33,689 nt of DNA, from the IMG/VR virus record IMGVR_UViG_3300042305_001667, positions 1 through 33,689 of that record; one strand, given 5' to 3'. Position numbers and translations under genes: made by a program. The DNA comes from a virus. Below, one piece after another: positions 29,594-33,689 of the stretch. Positions within the stretch are counted from its first letter, which is position 1. Each line of letters begins with the position of its first letter. The notes under the pieces were generated by a model. The model had not been told where the DNA came from. It saw only the letters and a program-made list of their open reading frames with translations, and did not search any database.

Positions 29594-30778
29594 ATGGCAA
29601 AAGAAAATAATAACATTAATGAAGTATATAAAAATTCAGGTCTTGGTAAATGGTTTGATCAAGATTGGAAAGATATCAGCCGTAAGAAAAAAGGTGGCGG
29701 TCATCCCCCATGTGGTGCATCTGCCGATAAAGGTGTAAGAGCAAAGGATAGCTCTAAAAAATATCCAAAATGTGTTCCAGCAAACAAGGCTAAAAATATG
29801 AGCAAGAAACAAAAGAAAAGTGCCGTTACAAGAAAACGGCGTGCTCCAAATGAACCAGGTAGTCCAGATAATGTCAGAACCGATGTTAAAAAAGAGAGCT
29901 GGGAAAAGTGGAAGCCAAAATCTAAAGAAGTATATCCAGGCGGCCTTCCAAGTAATAATGCACCAGAAAATCCGGAACCAATGAATGGTGCCGTAGCTTT
30001 TGAAAAAAACCGTAAAAAAGTGTTGGCGCAATTAAAAGAAGTTATTCGTTATTTAATAGTTGAAGCCGAAAAAGATACTGTACCAAACGTTTTAAGAAGA
30101 GGAAAGTCAGAAACTCAAACGCCAACAGATCCGGACATACAGTATCTACAAAGAGTTTTTAAGATTGGAGAATTTACGGATCAAGATTTGGTCACAATAT
30201 CAGAAAAATTTTTTAATATTTTAAAATCTGGTACAGCAGAAAAATACTATAAAGACATTGAGAATCTACCAAATATCGATCAGTTTAATAAGATTGTTGA
30301 TGGACTGGAGCATCCACGTTCGAAATCAAAATTAGATCCAAGAGAAAAGATAAATATTAAAAAAATAGTTTCAAAAATGTCAAGTAGTAATGAAGCATTT
30401 TTAGAAAAAGAAGCTGGTAGATCGCTTCGTCCTGCCGAGCCTAAAACTTCATCTTTTACAAGAAGTCCAAGACAAACTACCCGTTCTATGATTCTTCCTT
30501 CGCAAAGTGAAAAATTTGTTAAAGACGTTGGAGAATATCGAAAAATGGTTACTAAATTTATAACAAATCCAACTATTAAAAAGAAATTAGAAGATTATAT
30601 TACTAATGTTCAGTTCTCAACAGAATTGGATGAAAGAGATAAAGAAAGACAAATTTCAGACGTAATCGAAAAAGCAATCGATGCGCAACGTGGAAATATC
30701 AATGAAAATGCGCTACCAAGAAAACATAAGCACATGATCATAAAATTAGTTCTAAAGGAGTATAATCTTTATGGATGA
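29594..30778 (+). CDS. Multi-module probable virion protein, 394 residues
   Basis: The N-terminal block (about 15-85) has SGLGKWFDQDWKDISR, then Cys/Gly/Lys-rich text with CG (40-41) and YPKCVPANKA (57-66), typical of a domain of unknown function often seen with the YPSAYANAWA domain in phages. A linker rich in Pro/Asn leads to a tag-like helix (KVLAQLKEVIRYLIVEAEK, 142-160) with I-V-E before Ala. The C-terminal 230 residues are charged helices. No catalytic motif is visible. Only 2 nt follow the GIY-YIG gene, and the gene overlaps the next by 8 bp. Confidence 0.6.
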   Translation: MAKENNNINEVYKNSGLGKWFDQDWKDISRKKKGGGHPPCGASADKGVRAKDSSKKYPKCVPANKAKNMSKKQKKSAVTRKRRAPNEPGSPDNVRTDVKKESWEKWKPKSKEVYPGGLPSNNAPENPEPMNGAVAFEKNRKKVLAQLKEVIRYLIVEAEKDTVPNVLRRGKSETQTPTDPDIQYLQRVFKIGEFTDQDLVTISEKFFNILKSGTAEKYYKDIENLPNIDQFNKIVDGLEHPRSKSKLDPREKINIKKIVSKMSSSNEAFLEKEAGRSLRPAEPKTSSFTRSPRQTTRSMILPSQSEKFVKDVGEYRKMVTKFITNPTIKKKLEDYITNVQFSTELDERDKERQISDVIEKAIDAQRGNINENALPRKHKHMIIKLVLKEYNLYG

Positions 30779-31262
30779 TTGGGAAGCCAAGTATTGGGCA
30801 AATAGAGCAGCGCAACTTCAACAACAACCTCAACGCCCACAATATCAACAACCAACACGTCCTCAAATGCCAGAAGTAGACGTAGCTGGTATGCTTATGC
30901 AAAGAGCTATGATGCAACAACCAACGTCTGGTGGTTCCGTATATCTTCGTGAAGGTGCAAACTATTATCGTCAAATTCAAAACCCGGATGGATGGGGAAC
31001 CACTACCACTCTTATTCGTAGTATGGGTCCATTAACCGGAGTAGCCAATAAAGAGTTTGCTATAATGGGAGAGATGCGAGCCTACTGTGTGGACGACCTA
31101 CCCACGATTGATTTATCTAAAATCAACGAGCAGCCACAGAGAATGAAGGATTTGGTTCGTGTGAGAGCTCCGTTTGCAGGAGACTTATTAGTTGAACGTT
31201 CAGCAATTATAAATGGTGGAAATGACGTATCATATGGTGGTAAAACATTGTTAAAGGGTTGA
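30771..31262 (+). CDS. Hypothetical protein with Gln-rich N-terminus
   Basis: The first 35 residues are rich in Gln, Pro and Arg. The remainder (about 55-163) is probably a compact domain with GSVYLREGANYYR and VRAPFAGDLLVERSAI. No family is recognised. Its start lies inside the previous gene's end with AAAGGAG upstream (about 30754-30760). A virion role is possible from its neighbours. Confidence 0.6.
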   Translation: MDDWEAKYWANRAAQLQQQPQRPQYQQPTRPQMPEVDVAGMLMQRAMMQQPTSGGSVYLREGANYYRQIQNPDGWGTTTTLIRSMGPLTGVANKEFAIMGEMRAYCVDDLPTIDLSKINEQPQRMKDLVRVRAPFAGDLLVERSAIINGGNDVSYGGKTLLKG

Positions 31263-31270
31263 GGTGATAT

Positions 31271-32167
31271 ATGGTTAAAAGGGCGCTTGTATTAAGTGGT
31301 GGTGGTTCTCGAGGTGCTTATCAAGTTGGTGCGATACAAGCGTTATTAGAAGCTGGAAGAACTTGGGATACTGTTCATGGTATATCTGTTGGTGCCTTAA
31401 ATGCTTCATGGATTGCAATGCATTCCACAATGGAGCAACCTCATTGCGCTAAAGGGTTATTAGATATCTGGAACAGCATAAAAACATCAGATGATATCTT
31501 TACCCGGTGGAATCCTATTAAACCTATAAATTATCTCTTTTCAATGTGGAAGGGATCTCTACATAGTGGACAACCTCTTAAAAAATTGGTAGATACTTTC
31601 CTAGATCGATCAAGGATAGCTTCAAGCGGCGTTAAACTTACAATAGGTTGCGTAAATCTTAATACCTCCGAATATAACGTTATCGATGGACAAAACCATG
31701 CAATTAAAGAGTTTATTCTTGCATCCAGCCACTTGCCATTAGTTTTTGAACCTATTGATCTATATGGAGAGAAATGGGTTGATGGTGGTATACGTCACCA
31801 AATCCCAATCTATGAAGCTCTTAAAGAACGTCCAGATGAAATAGACGTTATCCTTACTTCTCCTATTGCAGTAAGAGATCGTATGTTGCCGGCTACCAAC
31901 CTCACAAGCGCCCCTAGAGTCGCTTTAAGAGCCTCTGAAATAATGAGCGACCAAGTTTACCTTATGGATTGCTACACCGTTTTAAGAGCAGCCAGGACGC
32001 TGGAAAACGTTAAGATTAATGTATACATACCAAGCGTATCCCCAAATCAAAATAGCATGGACTTCAATAAAGAAAAAATCCAAGCTGGTATAAAGCTTGG
32101 ATACGAAGAAACCCTTGCGAAGCTAATGCAAAAGGGTGATTTCGACGATGGTGGTCTAGAATTTTGA
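31271..32167 (+). CDS. Patatin-like phospholipase
   Basis: The 298-residue hydrolase has the patatin catalytic features: oxyanion loop GGGSRGAY (10-17), nucleophile Ser39 in GISVG (37-41), and Asp171 in WVDGG (169-173). ASSHLP (151-156) also fits the family. There is no signal peptide, so it would act inside the cell, on membrane phospholipids or on lipids during lysis or assembly. GAGGTG lies before the ATG. No holin or spanin gene is seen beside it. It might aid lysis, or attack host membranes from within; both are inference. Confidence 0.88.
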   Translation: MVKRALVLSGGGSRGAYQVGAIQALLEAGRTWDTVHGISVGALNASWIAMHSTMEQPHCAKGLLDIWNSIKTSDDIFTRWNPIKPINYLFSMWKGSLHSGQPLKKLVDTFLDRSRIASSGVKLTIGCVNLNTSEYNVIDGQNHAIKEFILASSHLPLVFEPIDLYGEKWVDGGIRHQIPIYEALKERPDEIDVILTSPIAVRDRMLPATNLTSAPRVALRASEIMSDQVYLMDCYTVLRAARTLENVKINVYIPSVSPNQNSMDFNKEKIQAGIKLGYEETLAKLMQKGDFDDGGLEF

Positions 32168-32171
32168 AAAT

Positions 32172-32197
32172 AAAAAACCCCGGTAGAGCCAGGGTTT
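32172..32197. terminator. Terminator between patatin and GC-rich gene
   Basis: AAACCC (32175-32180) and GGGTTT (32192-32197) pair, with a C/A mismatch and an inner GG/CC pair. The long A run on the left makes it best suited to the - strand gene. Confidence 0.65.
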
Positions 32198-32221
32198 AGT
32201 CTGTTTAGATTTTAGCGACTA

Positions 32222-33289
32222 TCACATACGCCAACCACCACGGAAATAAGCAGCACGACCCAACTTAGGATAACGACGCTTAACCCCGTAAATACCTTCC
32301 GGAGTAGCCTCGCCGGTATCAACCTTCCGGACCTCACCAAAGATGCCAGAGTTACGAGCAATCTCGGTCACACGATCAAGATTAGCGATGGTGAAAGACC
32401 ACGACTTAGTATCCGGATTGTAGTTGCGCTGATTAGCAGGAATGGTCTTAAGCTGCGCCATGAAACCCATCATGTTCGCACCACGGACCCACGGGAAGGT
32501 CACAACGAAGTCCTGCGTGCGGGTGGTAATCCCGAACATATGAACCGGAGCGGTAGAAGCCGCAGCAGCCTGGGCAACAACCTGATTATTCTGAACCCAC
32601 GTTGCAGCCTCGTTGCCAATCGCAGCGATATCGCCCTCATACATCGGCCAGAAGCGACGGACGTTATTAAGGAACGAAACAGCCTGGGCAGCAGGAGCCG
32701 AGTAGGGAGCACGATCACCACGATACTTCGGGGTAAGGATGCCGGGGATCTGACGCATAGCAGCCCAACCCGACTTATTGCCAAGCCCGGTCATGTAGAC
32801 CCGACCATTCTCAAACCAAACACGGCTGGGGGAGGTAGAAGCCTCACCGGAGAGGACAGCGGCAAGACCGACGTAGCCACAGGCACGCACAACGTCAACG
32901 ATGGTGGAGCGAACGATGGGCGTAGGATTCTCATAGGAGCAGACGAGATCACAGGCACGCACAACCTCACGGAGATCCGCACCCGTGCGCTGCATAATAG
33001 TCATATCGTCGGTGAGGTTAGCAACCTTCTCCGCAGACTTAAGAAGGCGCTTAACAGCAGCCTTCCAAACGCTCACAACCTCGGGAGCGAGCATTTCCTC
33101 ACGGACGCTCATGGCACGGACAGTAGCAAGCCCAAAGTTAGCAACAATGGTCTTTGCGTAAAGGTGGGTATCCTTCTTACGGCAGACGGGACCGACGCCG
33201 CACTCACGGGAAGCTGGATCGGTGAGGGCATCGCCACAACGGCTGCAATAACGGCGGGTGTTATCGGTGTGAAGGTGATTTCGATTCAT
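32222..33289 (-). CDS. Zinc-finger (DUF6011-like) protein with HARP-like C-terminus
   Basis: The N-terminus has CSRCGDALTDPASRECGVGPVC (Cys15, 18, 30, 36), the phage-type CxxC...GxGPxC motif resembling DUF6011. The middle is helical and Ala/Arg-rich. The C-terminal third has FVVTFPWV, LKTIPANQRNYNPDTKSWSF, the beta pattern seen before SNF2 motors (HARP-type), but no ATPase motif is present. A DNA-binding role is therefore plausible. GC content is higher than in the flanking virion genes. The 355-residue length and clear promoter support a real gene. It has no ribosome site; the -10 box ends 9 nt before the ATG. Confidence 0.7.
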   Translation of the reverse strand: MNRNHLHTDNTRRYCSRCGDALTDPASRECGVGPVCRKKDTHLYAKTIVANFGLATVRAMSVREEMLAPEVVSVWKAAVKRLLKSAEKVANLTDDMTIMQRTGADLREVVRACDLVCSYENPTPIVRSTIVDVVRACGYVGLAAVLSGEASTSPSRVWFENGRVYMTGLGNKSGWAAMRQIPGILTPKYRGDRAPYSAPAAQAVSFLNNVRRFWPMYEGDIAAIGNEAATWVQNNQVVAQAAAASTAPVHMFGITTRTQDFVVTFPWVRGANMMGFMAQLKTIPANQRNYNPDTKSWSFTIANLDRVTEIARNSGIFGEVRKVDTGEATPEGIYGVKRRYPKLGRAAYFRGGWRM

Positions 33290-33298
33290 CGTATATAT

Positions 33299-33327
33299 AG
33301 AATATCAGGTTAATGGTAGAAATTCAA
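33299..33327 (-). promoter_or_regulatory. Sigma70 promoter with extended -10, leaderless arrangement
   Basis: On the - strand TTGAAT (33327-33322), 17-bp spacer, TATTCT (33304-33299) preceded by TGA, then ATATATACG and ATG 33289. The TGATATTCTATATA core equals that of the promoter at 22461-22489. Confidence 0.6.
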
Positions 33328-33334
33328 GTAATAA

Positions 33335-33359
33335 AAAACCCCGGATTTACCGGGGTTTT
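33335..33359. terminator. Strong terminator
   Basis: AAAACCCCGG (33335-33344) and CCGGGGTTTT (33350-33359) pair perfectly with a 5-nt loop. It ends the gene at 33361-33669 and protects the promoter just beyond it. Confidence 0.85.
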
Positions 33360-33360
33360 A

Positions 33361-33669
33361 TCATCGCTTTCGTAGGGGCTGAACCTTATGCTTTGCTTTC
33401 CAGAGATAGGGGGCACAAGCTGCTGGGACTACAAACTCAATTTCGGGCTTTTCTGCTAGAGCAAAGACCCATGCTTTATCTTCACCACGGGGACCACCCT
33501 CTACATCACGAAGATACTGAATAAAAGTGCCGTTTTCAATGCGGGTAACACCGTGAGAGGAACCGACAACGGGCATACAAGGCAGATAACGGATACCAGG
33601 GATATCATGCACGTTAACCTGACGTTGCTCACGCCAGTAAAACTTCGGCAATTCAATTTGCTCAGCCAT
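33361..33669 (-). CDS. Hypothetical protein, 102 residues
   Basis: The protein mixes strands and turns (PKFYWREQRQVNVHDIPGIR, GTFIQYLRDVEGG, EIEFVVPAACAPYLW) and has a basic tail. No family is recognised. GC content is as high as in the neighbouring - strand gene. The -10 box TATACT ends 6 nt before the start and no ribosome site is visible. Confidence 0.65.
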   Translation of the reverse strand: MAEQIELPKFYWREQRQVNVHDIPGIRYLPCMPVVGSSHGVTRIENGTFIQYLRDVEGGPRGEDKAWVFALAEKPEIEFVVPAACAPYLWKAKHKVQPLRKR

Positions 33670-33675
33670 AATGTT

Positions 33676-33684
33676 AGTATATCA
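33676..33684 (-). promoter_or_regulatory. Extended -10 box near window end, leaderless arrangement
   Basis: TGATATACT on the - strand ends 6 nt before ATG 33669. The -35 region lies outside the window. Confidence 0.45.
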
Positions 33685-33689
33685 CAAGA

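Noticed and set aside
32540-33313. 257-residue + strand ORF opposite the zinc-finger gene
   Set aside because: It is antisense to a better supported gene, has no ribosome site or family match, and reflects the GC-rich codon pattern.
1-33689. tRNA genes, CRISPR arrays, integrase or insertion sequences
   Set aside because: None was seen by eye; a tRNA scan and repeat search would be needed to exclude short or divergent cases.

Overview
The window looks like part of the genome of a large tailed bacteriophage with a T4-like replication core. Genes are tightly packed, many pairs overlap by ATGA/GTGA, and most of the DNA is AT-rich. Recognisable genes include a gp32-like ssDNA-binding protein, a UvsX/RecA recombinase, a DnaB/gp41-type helicase, a 5'-3' exonuclease (RNase H/FEN type), dUTPase, both class I ribonucleotide reductase subunits, ThyX, two DEDDh exonucleases, two free-standing homing endonucleases and several virion-like proteins. 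The host cannot be named. Sigma70-type -35/-10 boxes, Shine-Dalgarno sites and a lipoprotein signal all point to a bacterium.

Layout. 1-12.4 kb: replication and dNTP genes on the + strand (SSB, recombinase, dUTPase, exonuclease, helicase, NrdB, NrdA), then an amidase. Inserted between them on the - strand are small genes whose proteins start with almost the same 16-18 residue helix (MKITxxQLKQLIREQVEE). 12.4-16.6 kb: a tagged metallopeptidase, a PAP2 phosphatase, a lipoprotein serine protease, small unknowns, ThyX and a small virion-like protein. 16.6-18.3 kb: a fibre-like protein on the - strand. 18.4-21.4 kb: a DUF1599-like/zinc-finger protein, a one-helix membrane protein, an actin-like ATPase, a staphylococcal-nuclease-fold nuclease and small proteins. 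21.4-25.1 kb: a GC-richer block of small, probably early genes (DnaJ-type zinc finger, cREC-like protein, UV-damage endonuclease, ApaH/PrpE-like phosphatase). 25.1-32.2 kb: virion-like proteins, a ClpP-like protease with a DEDDh exonuclease, two tag-bearing multi-module proteins separated by a GIY-YIG endonuclease, and a patatin-like phospholipase. 32.2-33.7 kb: two more GC-rich - strand genes.

Two patterns stand out. (1) A shared N-terminal helix is fused to unrelated cargos: four small proteins, and in diverged form a DEDDh exonuclease and an HExxH metallopeptidase. Similar helices occur inside two larger proteins. All carry a [L/I]-x-E site like the one cut by the T4 prohead protease, so the helix may be a capsid-targeting sequence for proteins packaged in the head. 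Two of the tag genes share a 58-bp upstream block and a 37-bp terminator, so they look like transferable cassettes. (2) Several genes, mostly in the GC-richer block, have an extended -10 box (TGnTAnnnT) that ends 6-9 nt before the start codon. This predicts leaderless mRNAs beginning at or near the AUG.

The nucleotide genes form a coherent pathway: NrdA/NrdB make dNDPs, dUTPase and ThyX supply dUMP and dTMP, and SSB, recombinase, helicase and exonuclease use the products for replication. No tRNA, CRISPR array, integrase or insertion sequence was seen.
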